64,000 bases of DNA from Leucobacter musarum subsp. musarum (GTDB taxonomy: Bacteria; Actinomycetota; Actinomycetes; Actinomycetales; Microbacteriaceae), in contig NZ_JHBW01000064.1 of the NCBI RefSeq assembly GCF_001273845.1, positions 124,001-188,000 on the forward strand, given 5' to 3'. A program made the translations under genes and the position numbers. The notes below the pieces were generated by a model that was not told the DNA's origin, made no database searches, and was given only the letters and a program-made list of their open reading frames with translations. Of this stretch, positions 1 to 8,491 are shown piece after piece. How positions within the stretch are numbered: the stretch's first letter is position 1; each line of letters opens with the position of its first letter.

Positions 1-622
1 CGATCAGGAGGACTGCGCTGACTAGGAACGGAATGCGCCAGCCCCAGGCCTCAAATTGCGCTGGAGTGAGCGTGCCGAGCAGAATCGCGAGCAGCGCCGA
101 CGACATGAGGAACCCGAACGAGGCACCCACGTTCGCGATCGTCGACAGGAAGGCGCGGTGTCGCGTCTCTGCCGCGTGTTCGATGATGAGCGTCGCAGCA
201 CCGGCGAACTCGCCGCCGACGGCAATGCCCTGCACGAGGCGCAGCAACACGAGCATCGCAGTCGCCCACCCGCCGAGTACGGCGAACGTGGGGAGCAATC
301 CGAGCAGCACGGTGCTGCCACCCATCAACCAGACCGTGACGACCAGCATGCGCTTGCGTCCGATGCGATCTCCGAAGTGGCCGAAGATGATGCCGCCCAC
401 GGGCCGCGCGAAGTAACCGACGGCGAGGGTGCTGAACCCAAGCAGCACCTCTGAGACGGGGTCGCCCGGCTCAAAGAAGAGTCTGCCGAGAATGAGACCT
501 GATAAGGAGGCGAAGATGAAGAAATCGAACCACTCGAGCACCGCGCCGACGGTGCTCGAAGCGACGACTCTGGCCAACGAGGTGCGTGCGGTGGCCGGGG
601 GAGCAGAAGTTGCAGTGTGCAT
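1..622 (-). CDS. MFS transporter, metabolite:H+ symporter (MHS) type, 3' end cut off
   Basis: This is the N-terminal ~207 residues of a 12-helix major facilitator; the rest lies beyond the left window edge. The protein begins MHTATSAPPATARTSLARVV, and its first helix carries the EWFDFFIF stretch typical of the MHS subfamily (shikimate, proline/betaine, dicarboxylate symporters). The loop 2-3 signature GHFGDRIGRKRML is intact, followed by LRLVQGIAVGGEFAGA, the standard fourth-helix region. It probably imports an organic acid or similar solute by proton symport. It is divergent from the hydroxyacid dehydrogenase at 898, with about 275 bp between them. The substrate cannot be read from the sequence. 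Start: the ATG at 622 directly precedes the recognisable N-terminus. Confidence 0.88.
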   Translation of the reverse strand, partial: MHTATSAPPATARTSLARVVASSTVGAVLEWFDFFIFASLSGLILGRLFFEPGDPVSEVLLGFSTLAVGYFARPVGGIIFGHFGDRIGRKRMLVVTVWLMGGSTVLLGLLPTFAVLGGWATAMLVLLRLVQGIAVGGEFAGAATLIIEHAAETRHRAFLSTIANVGASFGFLMSSALLAILLGTLTPAQFEAWGWRIPFLVSAVLLI

Positions 623-897
623 GGGTACCTGTGATTCGTCGTTGAATGAGCGCTCGGATCGCGAGCTGTGCAGCTGAGTGCTCGGCCGACAGTAACAGCG
701 CTCCGCGACGGGATTCATTGGACAAACGTATGAACCCCTTTCGGGGGTGTTGGGCAGAAGTGACAACCGCAACGGCGGCCTCACAAACCGCATCTGCGGA
801 TGAGTAGCATCGAGCTCTGCCGTGCTCCGTCACGGTGCCCGCGGTGCGCGATTGAGTGATCCTGCACCACTTCACACCTCGAGATCTGGAGCCCGAG

Positions 898-1827
898 ATG
901 CCCGAATCACAGCCACTGGTGGTGAGTTTGCCAGACGCAGAGTTGCGCCAGCGGATCAGGAGTTTTCCTGAGGTTCGCTACGTGGAGTGGAATTTCTCGA
1001 CGCCACCACCCGAGACCCATATTGACGTCGTGGTGCTGCCGTATCTCTCGTCGATGCGACCGATCCACGCCCTCACGCAGGTGTCGAGCCGTCTGGTGCA
1101 GAGCCCGGCACTCGGCTTCGACGGTATCGCGGACTTGCTGCCGGCAGGCGTGACCTTCGCAAATGGTGTCGGGGTGCACGAGACGGCTACGGCCGAACTC
1201 GCGCTCACCCACGTGCTCATGGCGCAGCGAGAGATGCACCGGATGTTCCGGGATCAACTGCGTGGCCACTGGGAAACCGAAGACCGATTCGTGCCAGGTC
1301 TCGCCGACCGCGAGGTATTCGTCGTGGGATACGGCGGGGTCGGTCGCGAAATCGTGCGCAGACTCGAACCGTTCGGGCCTCGGCTTTCGGTGTTCACTTC
1401 ACGTCGATACATCGCCGACGATGGCCGACGGGTGGGTTCGGGCTCCGACCTCCTCGAGGCATTACCGACCGCTGATGTGGTCGTGCTCGCGGTGCCCCTG
1501 AATCAGCGCACGCTCGGAATGGTGGATCGTGATTTTCTTGCGCGCATGTGCGACGATGCGCTGCTGGTGAATGTCTCACGCGGGCCCGTTGCCGTGACCG
1601 CCGACCTCGTCGGTGAGATCGGCCGACTCCGATTCGCACTCGACGTGACGGATCCCGAACCGCTGCCGGCAAACCACCCGCTCTGGAGCGCGCCGGGGGT
1701 GGCGATCACTCCGCACGCTGCGGCCGGCAGTCGTGCCATGGGGCCGCGGATGGTCGCCCTCGTCGAATCGCAGGTCTCGCGCCTGCGCGCCGGAGAGGAG
1801 CCGCTGCACGTCGTGATTCGCACGTAG
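898..1827 (+). CDS. D-isomer-specific 2-hydroxyacid dehydrogenase family protein
   Basis: A cytoplasmic NAD(P)-dependent oxidoreductase interconverting 2-keto and D-2-hydroxy acids, about 309 residues. The Rossmann motif VGYGGVGREIVRRL sits near residue 143. The expected catalytic set is present: Arg in VNVSRGPV, Glu in DPEPLP and His in ITPHAAAGS. The substrate domain at the N-terminus is shorter and more divergent than in SerA, so phosphoglycerate dehydrogenase is unlikely. An in-frame GTG at 856 exists, but the ATG at 898 has a GGAG about 9 nt upstream and is preferred. The gene is followed after ~110 bp by the IolD-like gene, which has its own operator; a second member of this family is at 7396. 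Substrate unknown. Confidence 0.85.
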   Translation: MPESQPLVVSLPDAELRQRIRSFPEVRYVEWNFSTPPPETHIDVVVLPYLSSMRPIHALTQVSSRLVQSPALGFDGIADLLPAGVTFANGVGVHETATAELALTHVLMAQREMHRMFRDQLRGHWETEDRFVPGLADREVFVVGYGGVGREIVRRLEPFGPRLSVFTSRRYIADDGRRVGSGSDLLEALPTADVVVLAVPLNQRTLGMVDRDFLARMCDDALLVNVSRGPVAVTADLVGEIGRLRFALDVTDPEPLPANHPLWSAPGVAITPHAAAGSRAMGPRMVALVESQVSRLRAGEEPLHVVIRT

Positions 1828-1837
1828 TCATCGGGCC

Positions 1838-1854
1838 AGTGTCAAAGTGGGACA
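1838..1854 (+). promoter_or_regulatory. Catabolic-regulon operator, copy 1 (upstream of iolD-like gene)
   Basis: AGTGTCAAAGTGGGACA lies 85 bp before the iolD-like start. It is the core of a perfect inverted repeat, AGTGTC-N7-GACACT (1838-1856). It matches the 17-bp motif found before four other genes of this block (consensus TGTNTCAAANTGGNACA), so it is read as the binding site of one shared transcription factor. Confidence 0.65.
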
Positions 1855-1938
1855 CTTCCGACCGACGGCCCAGTGGGAGTCTGAACCGGTACACGGCGGC
1901 CGCGGTCGCCGACCCGCTTCGAACTTTGAGGAGAACCC

Positions 1939-3885
1939 ATGAGCAGCACGGCCGCTGCCGTTGCAGGTATTGGTGACCCGAAGGCGCCCGTGCGGCGTCG
2001 CACCGTCGCCCAGGCGATCATCGAATACCTCCAGGTGCAGTACAGCGAACTCGACGGTGAGCGCCGGCGCTTGATTCCCGGGATGTACGGCATCTTCGGC
2101 CACGGCAACTCCGTGGGTCTTGCGCAGGGTATCGACGAGTACGGCGTCGACTTCCCCCACTATCCGGGCAAGAATGAGCAGAACATGGTGCACGCCGCCA
2201 TCGGTTTCGCCAAGGCCTCGAATCGGGCGGCAACGCTTGCGTGCACCGCGTCGGCCGGTCCGGGTTCCACGAACATGGTGAGTGGTGCAGCCACAGCAAC
2301 GACGAACCGTCTGCCGGTACTGCTCTTCCCCGCCGACATCATCAACAACCGCTTCGGCGACCCGGTGCTGCAGCAGATCGAGCACCCGATCGAGCGCGAC
2401 GTTTCGGCGAACGATTGCTTCCGCCCGGTCAGCCGGTACTTCGACCGCATCACACACCCGGGTCAGCTGCTCTCCACGCTGCCCGAAGCCATGCGCGTGC
2501 TCACCGACCCGGTTGATACCGGCGCGGTTGTCGTCTGCCTGCCGCAGGACGTGCAGGGGGCTGAATTCGACTTCCCCGAGGCGTTCTTCACCCCGCGCGT
2601 GTGGCACATTCGCCGTCGTTCCGCCGTGGAGGAGGAGCTGGCGGGTGCTGCGGAGATCATCGCCGCATCGCAGCGTCCCATCATCGTCGCCGGTGGCGGC
2701 GTGCGCTACTCGAACGCGCAGGAAGCGCTGGCCGAGTTCAGTGATCGCTTCGGCATCCCCGTCGTCGAGACGTACGCCGGCAAGGGCGCGGGCCCGGTCG
2801 GCGCGCTCGGCCTGGGCGGTCTCGGTGTGACGGGCACCGTCGGCAGCAACCAGATTGCGGGCGAGGCCGATTGCGTCATCACCGTGGGTACCCGTCTGCA
2901 AGACTTCATCACGGCGTCGCACTCGATTTTCCGTCACCCCGATGTGCAGATCGTCAACCTGAACGTCGGTGCGTTCGACGCGCACAAGATGGGCTCGTTC
3001 CCGGTCATCGGCGATGCCAAGCGTTCGCTGCTGTCGCTGCAAGAGCGGCTGGCAGAGGCAGGTTTCGCGACGATCGACAGCTACGCGGACGAGATCGCTG
3101 CGGCGCAGGAGGAGACGCGCAAGGTGCGCGAGCACGACCTGCAGGACTTCCCGGACGAGAAGATGAGCCAGGCGCAGGTCATCGAGGTGCTCAACCAGCG
3201 CATCACGGCACAGGATGCACTCGTGCTCGGCTCGGGCGGCGTCGTCGAAGGAATTCACAAGGCCTGGGACCCGTCCAATGGTGCGGAGATCCATTTCGAG
3301 TACGCGAACTCCTGCATGGGTCATGAGATTCCTGCGGGCCTCGGCTACCGCCTCGCGCAGCAGAACACCGACGGTGAGGTATACGTGCTGATCGGCGACG
3401 GCACCTACTTCATGCAGCCGACGGAGCTCGTCACCGCGGTGCAGGAGAACCAGAAGATCATTGTGATCGTCATCGACAACCGTGGGCACCAGTGCATCTG
3501 GCCGCTGCAGGCGGCGAAGGGCGGCGGGCAGGAATTCGGCACGCAGCTGCGCGAGCGTAATCCGATTTCCGGTCGTCTCGACGGTCCGATCGTCGACGTC
3601 GACATCGCTGCGAATGCGGCGAGCATGGGGGCTGCGGCCTGGTCGACCGACACGGTCGAGGAGTTCACCGCGGCACTTGAAGAGGCGCAGTCGGTCTCGG
3701 GCCCGGCCGTGATCGTCGCGAACGTCGAGCAGTTCCGTTACCTGTCGGGCAACGGTGCGTTCTGGGACGTGGGCGTTCCGCTCACCTCGCAGCGCGAGGT
3801 CACCCGCGAAGGCGTGGCCAAGCACGTCGCGGGTCGCGAGCGCCAGAGGTACTACGGCGCTACGGTCGCTCCGAGCGAGCGCTAA
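1939..3885 (+). CDS. iolD: IolD-type ThDP-dependent hydrolase (trihydroxycyclohexane-1,2-dione hydrolase family)
   Basis: A 648-residue thiamine-diphosphate enzyme, the usual length of IolD, which opens the ring of 3D-trihydroxycyclohexane-1,2-dione in myo-inositol breakdown. The N-terminal Pyr domain has YGIFGHGNSVGLAQGI and the catalytic-Glu region KNEQNMVHAAIGFAK (near residue 80). A central Rossmann-like domain follows. The C-terminal ThDP/Mg-binding motif starts at GDGTYFMQPTELVTAVQ and ends at the Asn of IVIDNRGHQ. Start: the ATG has GAGGAG 7 nt upstream. The neighbours lack iolB, iolC and iolE, so the real substrate may be another cyclic dione or keto-acid. A strong hairpin follows the stop. 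Confidence 0.88.
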   Translation: MSSTAAAVAGIGDPKAPVRRRTVAQAIIEYLQVQYSELDGERRRLIPGMYGIFGHGNSVGLAQGIDEYGVDFPHYPGKNEQNMVHAAIGFAKASNRAATLACTASAGPGSTNMVSGAATATTNRLPVLLFPADIINNRFGDPVLQQIEHPIERDVSANDCFRPVSRYFDRITHPGQLLSTLPEAMRVLTDPVDTGAVVVCLPQDVQGAEFDFPEAFFTPRVWHIRRRSAVEEELAGAAEIIAASQRPIIVAGGGVRYSNAQEALAEFSDRFGIPVVETYAGKGAGPVGALGLGGLGVTGTVGSNQIAGEADCVITVGTRLQDFITASHSIFRHPDVQIVNLNVGAFDAHKMGSFPVIGDAKRSLLSLQERLAEAGFATIDSYADEIAAAQEETRKVREHDLQDFPDEKMSQAQVIEVLNQRITAQDALVLGSGGVVEGIHKAWDPSNGAEIHFEYANSCMGHEIPAGLGYRLAQQNTDGEVYVLIGDGTYFMQPTELVTAVQENQKIIVIVIDNRGHQCIWPLQAAKGGGQEFGTQLRERNPISGRLDGPIVDVDIAANAASMGAAAWSTDTVEEFTAALEEAQSVSGPAVIVANVEQFRYLSGNGAFWDVGVPLTSQREVTREGVAKHVAGRERQRYYGATVAPSER

Positions 3886-3905
3886 GTCAGCAGTAGGCGT
3901 GGGCC

Positions 3906-3940
3906 AGACGGGCGGGATCTCTTCGGGATCCCGCCCGTCT
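3906..3940 (+). terminator. Hairpin terminator after iolD-like gene
   Basis: A 14-bp GC-rich perfect stem (3906-3919 with 3927-3940, 7-nt loop) lies 20 bp after the iolD-like stop and 58 bp before the next start. The T tract is weak, so it may terminate partially or stabilise the upstream mRNA. Confidence 0.7.
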
Positions 3941-3997
3941 CCTGCATCAGGCGCCGCACGGCGCTCACCAGATATTCAACGACGAAAGAGAGACATT

Positions 3998-5365
3998 ATG
4001 GGCGCATTCGCGGTCATCAATCCTGCAACCGGTGAGACGCTGGCGGAGTATCCGGCGGCGACGGACGCCGAGGTCGAGGCGGGCATCTCCGCGGCCGACC
4101 ACGCTTACCGCGACTGGGCGCGCACCACCACGCTCGAAGAACGCACGGCTGCTGCGGCGCGACTCGCAGAGCTATTCGAGGAGCGCGCGGAGGAGTTTGC
4201 CGCGATCATCAACCGTGAAATGGGAAAGCCGATCGCGCAGGGCATCGGAGAGACCAAGTTTTCGGGTTCGATCACGTCGGCCTACGCGCGCAAAGCCGCG
4301 GAGTGGCTCGCCGACGACGTGTTGTCGGTCGACGACGGGCTGCGCACGTTCGTGCGCTATCAAGGCATCGGCGTACTGCTCGGCGTGATGCCGTGGAACT
4401 TCCCCGTCTACCAGGTCGTGCGTTTCGCCGTGCCGAACCTCATTCTCGGCAACACGGTGCTGCTGCGGCACGCCTCACAATGCCCCGAATCCGCGCTGGC
4501 ACTCGAGCGCATCTTCCGTGACGCCGGGTTCCCGGAGGGTGCCTATGTCAATCTCTTCGCCACGCACGACCAGATCGCCGACATCATCGCGGACGATCGA
4601 GTGCAGGGCGTCTCGCTCACCGGTTCAGAGCGAGCCGGCGCTGCCGTTGCCGCCCAGGCCGGTAAGCACCTCAAGAAGTGCGTGCTCGAGCTCGGCGGTG
4701 CCGACGTGTTCTTGGTGCTCGACACCGATGACCTCGACCACGCTGTGGAGCATGCCGTGCGCGGGCGCATGGACAACAGCGGTCAGAGCTGCACCGGGTC
4801 CAAGCGCATCGTGGTGCTCGATCAGTACTTCGACGAGTTCTCCGAGAAGTTCGCGCGCGCGCTCGGCGCTCAGTCGCATTCGGCGGGCGACTTCGGGCCG
4901 CTCTCCTCGACCGCAGCAACTCGTGAACTCGCCGACCTCGTGAACGGCGCTGTCGACCAGGGAGCCAAGATTCTCATCGGTGATGGTGATCCGGAGGGCA
5001 ACGTCTTCACCCCGACCATCCTCACCGGCATCACCCCGGCGATGGATGTGTACAGCCAAGAACTCTTCGGTCCGGTCGCGCAGCTGTACCGCGTGAGCAG
5101 CGATGCCGAAGCCATCGATCTCGCCAATTCATCACCCTTTGGCCTCGGCTCGGTGATTATCTGCGACGACCTCGAGCGTGCGGAGCGGGTCGGATCCCAG
5201 CTCGACGTCGGCATGGTCTTCATCGGAGCCGCGGGCCTCAGCGGCGCCGATGTGCCATTCGGTGGCGTGAAGAAGTCGGGATACGGGCGAGAGATGGGCC
5301 AGGCAGGTTTGCTGGAGTTCGCCAACAAGAAGCTGTTCCGTTTCGCAGAGGGGGTCGGTCGATGA
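3998..5365 (+). CDS. NAD(P)-dependent aldehyde dehydrogenase (succinate-semialdehyde dehydrogenase-like)
   Basis: Oxidises an aldehyde or semialdehyde to the acid; 455 residues, a normal length for the GabD-like ALDH branch. The cofactor-binding region has MPWNFPVYQVVRFAVPNL, and SLTGSERAGAAVA is the Rossmann turn. The general base Glu is in LELGGADVF and the catalytic Cys in NSGQSCTG. The last residues, FGGVKKSGYGREMG, are the standard substrate/oligomer loop. The ATG at 3998 has GAAAGAGAG 7-15 nt upstream and matches family N-termini; the reading frame stays open further upstream through the terminator but looks non-coding there. It lies between the IolD-like and IolG-like genes and probably handles a semialdehyde from the same pathway. 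Confidence 0.88.
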   Translation: MGAFAVINPATGETLAEYPAATDAEVEAGISAADHAYRDWARTTTLEERTAAAARLAELFEERAEEFAAIINREMGKPIAQGIGETKFSGSITSAYARKAAEWLADDVLSVDDGLRTFVRYQGIGVLLGVMPWNFPVYQVVRFAVPNLILGNTVLLRHASQCPESALALERIFRDAGFPEGAYVNLFATHDQIADIIADDRVQGVSLTGSERAGAAVAAQAGKHLKKCVLELGGADVFLVLDTDDLDHAVEHAVRGRMDNSGQSCTGSKRIVVLDQYFDEFSEKFARALGAQSHSAGDFGPLSSTAATRELADLVNGAVDQGAKILIGDGDPEGNVFTPTILTGITPAMDVYSQELFGPVAQLYRVSSDAEAIDLANSSPFGLGSVIICDDLERAERVGSQLDVGMVFIGAAGLSGADVPFGGVKKSGYGREMGQAGLLEFANKKLFRFAEGVGR

Positions 5366-5411
5366 TCGCACTCGACCATGTGGGGCCACGGCAATGCGTG
5401 AGGAGCGTGCA

Positions 5412-6425
5412 ATGACTGCAGACCTGTTACGTTTCGGACTCATCGGCACTGGACGTATTGGCCGTGTTCACGCGGCGAACATCGCGGCGAGCCCCCAGAC
5501 CGAACTCGTCGTCGTTGCTGACCCGGTACTCGCGAGCGCAGACGACGTCGCTGTTCGATTTGGCGGAACCACCGTCAGCGACCCGCTCGCGGCGATCGAT
5601 CCCGGCAGAATCGACGCGGTGGTGATTGCGTCACCCACGCCGACCCACATTGAACTCATCACGGCGTGCATTGAGCGGGGCGTCCCTGTCCTTTCTGAGA
5701 AGCCGATCGATCTCGACATGGGCCGCATCGATGCGCTGCGGCCGCGGGTGCGCAGTGCGTCGAGCCCGGTGGCGATCGGCTTCAATCAACGATTCGATCC
5801 GGCCATTGCTGAAGTGCAACGCCGGGTCGCGTCTGGTGAAATCGGCGCACTCGAGCAACTTTCGCTCACGAGCCGTGATCCGGGGCCCCCACCTGCGGCC
5901 TACATCGGAGTATCAGGCGGCATCTTCCGCGATATGACGATCCACGACTTCGATCTCGCGCGCTTTTTCGCGGGTGAGATTGAAGAGGTGACGGCCGTCG
6001 GATCGACGCTCTTCGATTCCGGAGCGCGCGAGCACGATGATTTTGACACTGTGGTCGTGACGCTGAAAGCGCGTTCGGGAGCCATCGTGACTATCACGAA
6101 CTCTCGGCACAGCGCCTACGGCTACGATCAGCGCGTGGAGGCCTTCGGGGGTGGCGGACTGTTGAACGTCGAGAATGTTCCGGCGAGCCACGTTACGGCG
6201 TCAAACTCGGCGCACGCGGCAGCCAGAGGACCCTACATCGAACAGTTTCTCGATCGGTACGCGAGCGCCTACGCGAACGAACTCGATGCGTTCGTGGAGT
6301 TGGTGCACCACGGTGCGTCATCAAGCCCGAACTTCGAGGACGGGCGCGCCGCGCAAGTTCTTGCCGAGGCAGCGCATCAGTCCGCGCGGCTAGGGCGAAC
6401 GGTGCGAACGGACGAGATCGGCTGA
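5412..6425 (+). CDS. iolG: Gfo/Idh/MocA family dehydrogenase, inositol 2-dehydrogenase-like
   Basis: An NAD(P)-dependent polyol/cyclitol dehydrogenase of about 337 residues, the IolG size. The N-terminal Rossmann fold begins FGLIGTGRIGRVHAANIA. The EKP motif (SEKPIDLD) lies near residue 98. The C-terminal domain carries GFNQRFDPAIAEVQRRVASG and SGGIFRDMTIHDFDLARFF, both characteristic of inositol 2-dehydrogenases (catalytic Asp/His in the IHDFD segment). The ATG at 5412 has GAGGAG about 9 nt upstream; an in-frame ATG 18 bp earlier lacks a good site. It follows the ALDH by 46 bp and ends before a strong terminator, so the two probably form one unit. Confidence 0.82.
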   Translation: MTADLLRFGLIGTGRIGRVHAANIAASPQTELVVVADPVLASADDVAVRFGGTTVSDPLAAIDPGRIDAVVIASPTPTHIELITACIERGVPVLSEKPIDLDMGRIDALRPRVRSASSPVAIGFNQRFDPAIAEVQRRVASGEIGALEQLSLTSRDPGPPPAAYIGVSGGIFRDMTIHDFDLARFFAGEIEEVTAVGSTLFDSGAREHDDFDTVVVTLKARSGAIVTITNSRHSAYGYDQRVEAFGGGGLLNVENVPASHVTASNSAHAAARGPYIEQFLDRYASAYANELDAFVELVHHGASSSPNFEDGRAAQVLAEAAHQSARLGRTVRTDEIG

Positions 6426-6444
6426 GCAAAGCCAAACCAGCTTG

Positions 6445-6477
6445 GCGGGAGAGGAGAGCGACGACCGCCTCTCCCGC
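6445..6477 (+). terminator. Hairpin terminator after iolG-like gene
   Basis: A perfect 10-bp GC-rich stem (6445-6454 with 6468-6477, 13-nt loop) begins 20 bp after the stop and ends 15 bp before operator copy 2, insulating the next unit. Confidence 0.75.
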
Positions 6478-6491
6478 TTCATACTCGGGCC

Positions 6492-6508
6492 TGTATCAAA
6501 CTGGAACA
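6492..6508 (+). promoter_or_regulatory. Catabolic-regulon operator, copy 2 (upstream of SDR gene)
   Basis: TGTATCAAACTGGAACA, an imperfect palindrome with TGT/ACA ends, lies 71 bp upstream of the SDR start and directly after a terminator. It matches the shared 17-bp consensus at every defined position. Confidence 0.68.
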
Positions 6509-6578
6509 GCCGATCATTTCGAGACCTTGCTCTACTGGTGCATGAGTCCGTTACGGACAGCGAAGGAGCGATCAGACG

Positions 6579-7343
6579 ATGCAGCGACGATCGGCCAAGA
6601 TCCAGATCGACCGAGCACGCGTGCTCATCACCGGGGCCTCATCGGGCGTCGGAGAAGCGACCGCCAGCCTCTTCAGTGCGCGCGGCGCGAGTGTCGCGCT
6701 ACTCGGGAGGCGCACGACCGAGTTGGAGCGGGTGCGATCGTTGCTGAGCGGCACTTCGATTGCTTTGCCCGTCGATGTCGCTGATGAGGAGAGCGTGATC
6801 GATGCCGTGCATGGCGCGGCCAGCGCGCTCGGCGGCATCGACATCGTGATCAACGCGGCGGGGGTGGCGGCCGCCACCGAGGCGGAGCACATTACCGGCG
6901 ACGCATGGCGAGCGGTGATCGACACCAACCTCTCAGGCACGTTCTACGTCTCGCGGGAGGCGATTCCATACCTGCGGGAGTCGGGAGGAAGCATCGTGAA
7001 CGTGGCTTCGGATCTCGCCGCAATGGGGGCCCCGGGGCTCGTGCACTACTCCGCATCGAAGGCCGGGGTTGTCGGTCTGACCCGAGGCCTCGCGATCGAG
7101 CTCGCACCGCGCATTCGCGTGAATGCTGTCTGCCCCGGCCCGATCGATACCCCCATGATGCAGCAGGGGCTGAGCGTAGCTCCCGATCCGGGGCATGCGC
7201 GGCGAGAGAAAGAGCTCAGCGTGCCACTCGAGCGGTTGTCGACCCCTGAAGAGATTGCGAGGTCGATCTACTTCCTCGCGATTGATGGGACGTTCGCGAC
7301 CGGCGCGGCACTGTATGTGGACGGCGGCACGTCGGCCGCCTAA
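6579..7343 (+). CDS. Short-chain dehydrogenase/reductase
   Basis: A classical SDR of 254 residues. The cofactor glycine motif TGASSGVGEA is near residue 19, NAAG follows at the end of beta-4, and the catalytic Ser (NVASDL) and Tyr-Lys (YSASK) are present. ARG after the second strand (SARGASVALLGRR) suggests either NAD(H) or NADP(H). FabG-like C-terminus: ATGAALYVDGGTSAA. The ATG has AAGGAG 8-13 nt upstream. It is followed after 52 bp by the second hydroxyacid dehydrogenase, with which it shares an operon behind operator copy 2. It probably oxidises a sugar-derived alcohol; the substrate is not identifiable. Confidence 0.87.
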   Translation: MQRRSAKIQIDRARVLITGASSGVGEATASLFSARGASVALLGRRTTELERVRSLLSGTSIALPVDVADEESVIDAVHGAASALGGIDIVINAAGVAAATEAEHITGDAWRAVIDTNLSGTFYVSREAIPYLRESGGSIVNVASDLAAMGAPGLVHYSASKAGVVGLTRGLAIELAPRIRVNAVCPGPIDTPMMQQGLSVAPDPGHARREKELSVPLERLSTPEEIARSIYFLAIDGTFATGAALYVDGGTSAA

Positions 7344-7395
7344 GCCGCCGTGCCCGAGTCGATCGAAGACCACCGAAGAACACAGGAGGAGCACC

Positions 7396-8358
7396 ATGTC
7401 CCACCCCCGCGCGATGCTCATCGTGCCCGAAGGGCGACCCGTACCGCCAATGGATTCGTTCGCGAACGAGGCCGAGGTGACGGTCGTCAGGACAGCTGAG
7501 GAGTTCCGGGCAGCGCAGCCCGGCACCGAAATTCTGTTCTTGAACGACTTCCGAACGCCGCTGCTTCGCGAAGTCGGCCCGGGCGATCTGAAGTGGATTC
7601 ATACCTCGAGCATCGGTGTCGATGTACTGCTCACGCCAGAGATTGTGAACAGCGACATTGTGGTCAGCAATTCGCGTGGTGTGTGCGAACGGCCGATCGC
7701 CGAATGGATTCTCGGAGTCATCGTCATGTTCGCGAAAGACCTGCGACGCACCGTTGAGCTGCAGCTCGAGCGCACGTGGCTGCATCGCGAGACAGAACCG
7801 ATCCTTGGCCGCAAGGTACTCGTTGTCGGCCCCGGCCCGGTCGGGCAGGAGACCGTGCTGCTGCTCCGCGGGGCGGGAATGGAGGTGACGGTGGTTGGCC
7901 GCTCGGCCCGCATCGATGATCGCCTCGGCGAGATCCACGCGTTCTCCGAGCTCGATGAGCTCCTCGGCACGGTTGATGACGTCGTATTGACGATGCCGCT
8001 GACCGAGGAAACGCGAGGACTGTTCAACAGTGAGCGATTCGCCATGATGCGTCAGGGGGCGCGACTGGTGAACGTGGGCCGCGGTGCCGTCGTCGTCGAG
8101 CAAGACCTGCTTGACGCCATCGATTCCGGGCGTCTCGCTGGGGCAGCGCTCGACGTGTTCGAGCAGGAACCGCTGCCCGTCGAACACCCTTTCTGGTCAC
8201 GGCCGACGATTCTCGTGTCCCCGCACGCCTCGGGCGACCTCGTCGGATGGCGTGGGCGCGTCGCAGAGTGCTTCGCGGCAAACTTGCGCAAGTGGAAGGT
8301 CGGAGAACCGTTGAACGACGTCGTCGACCTGAAGCGCATGGGGGTCACCGCCGGGTGA
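7396..8358 (+). CDS. D-isomer-specific 2-hydroxyacid dehydrogenase (second copy)
   Basis: NAD(P)-dependent reductase/dehydrogenase of 2-keto/2-hydroxy acids, 320 residues. The Rossmann motif is VVGPGPVGQETVLLL, with Pro replacing the usual middle residue. The catalytic residues are Arg in VNVGRGAV, Glu in EQEPLP and His in SPHASGD. Closest in style to the glyoxylate/hydroxypyruvate-type branch. The ATG has AGGAGGAG 6-12 nt upstream, one of the strongest ribosome sites in the block; the frame remains open upstream but overlaps the SDR end and is not used. Second gene of the SDR unit. It is clearly diverged from the member at 898, so the two may act on different acids. Confidence 0.86.
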   Translation: MSHPRAMLIVPEGRPVPPMDSFANEAEVTVVRTAEEFRAAQPGTEILFLNDFRTPLLREVGPGDLKWIHTSSIGVDVLLTPEIVNSDIVVSNSRGVCERPIAEWILGVIVMFAKDLRRTVELQLERTWLHRETEPILGRKVLVVGPGPVGQETVLLLRGAGMEVTVVGRSARIDDRLGEIHAFSELDELLGTVDDVVLTMPLTEETRGLFNSERFAMMRQGARLVNVGRGAVVVEQDLLDAIDSGRLAGAALDVFEQEPLPVEHPFWSRPTILVSPHASGDLVGWRGRVAECFAANLRKWKVGEPLNDVVDLKRMGVTAG

Positions 8359-8377
8359 TCCTGCAGAATTTCTGACG

Positions 8378-8405
8378 GGGGCCGGGTGCAGCAGCGCCCG
8401 GCCCC
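8378..8405 (+). terminator. Hairpin terminator after second hydroxyacid dehydrogenase
   Basis: A 12-bp GC-rich stem (8378-8389 with 8394-8405, one G-T pair, 4-nt loop) starts 20 bp after the stop and ends 4 bp before operator copy 3. Confidence 0.75.
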
Positions 8406-8409
8406 TGCG

Positions 8410-8426
8410 TGTTTCAGGGTGGGACA
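8410..8426 (+). promoter_or_regulatory. Catabolic-regulon operator, copy 3 (upstream of APC permease)
   Basis: TGTTTCAGGGTGGGACA lies 66 bp before the permease start. It agrees with the shared consensus except for two central purine changes. Confidence 0.6.
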
Positions 8427-8491
8427 TTCGCGTGCACGTCACCGTATCTAGGGTTACTCTGCAAGCAAGATCGTTCAATGACGAGGATTTC

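Noticed and set aside
622-897. Operator copy before the first hydroxyacid dehydrogenase
   Set aside because: No segment here fits TGTNTCAAANTGGNACA; the gene may be outside the regulon.
1828-3825. A 665-codon open frame antisense to the iolD-like gene
   Set aside because: It mirrors the GC-biased third positions of the sense gene; its product is Arg/His-rich, low in conserved motifs and matches no family.
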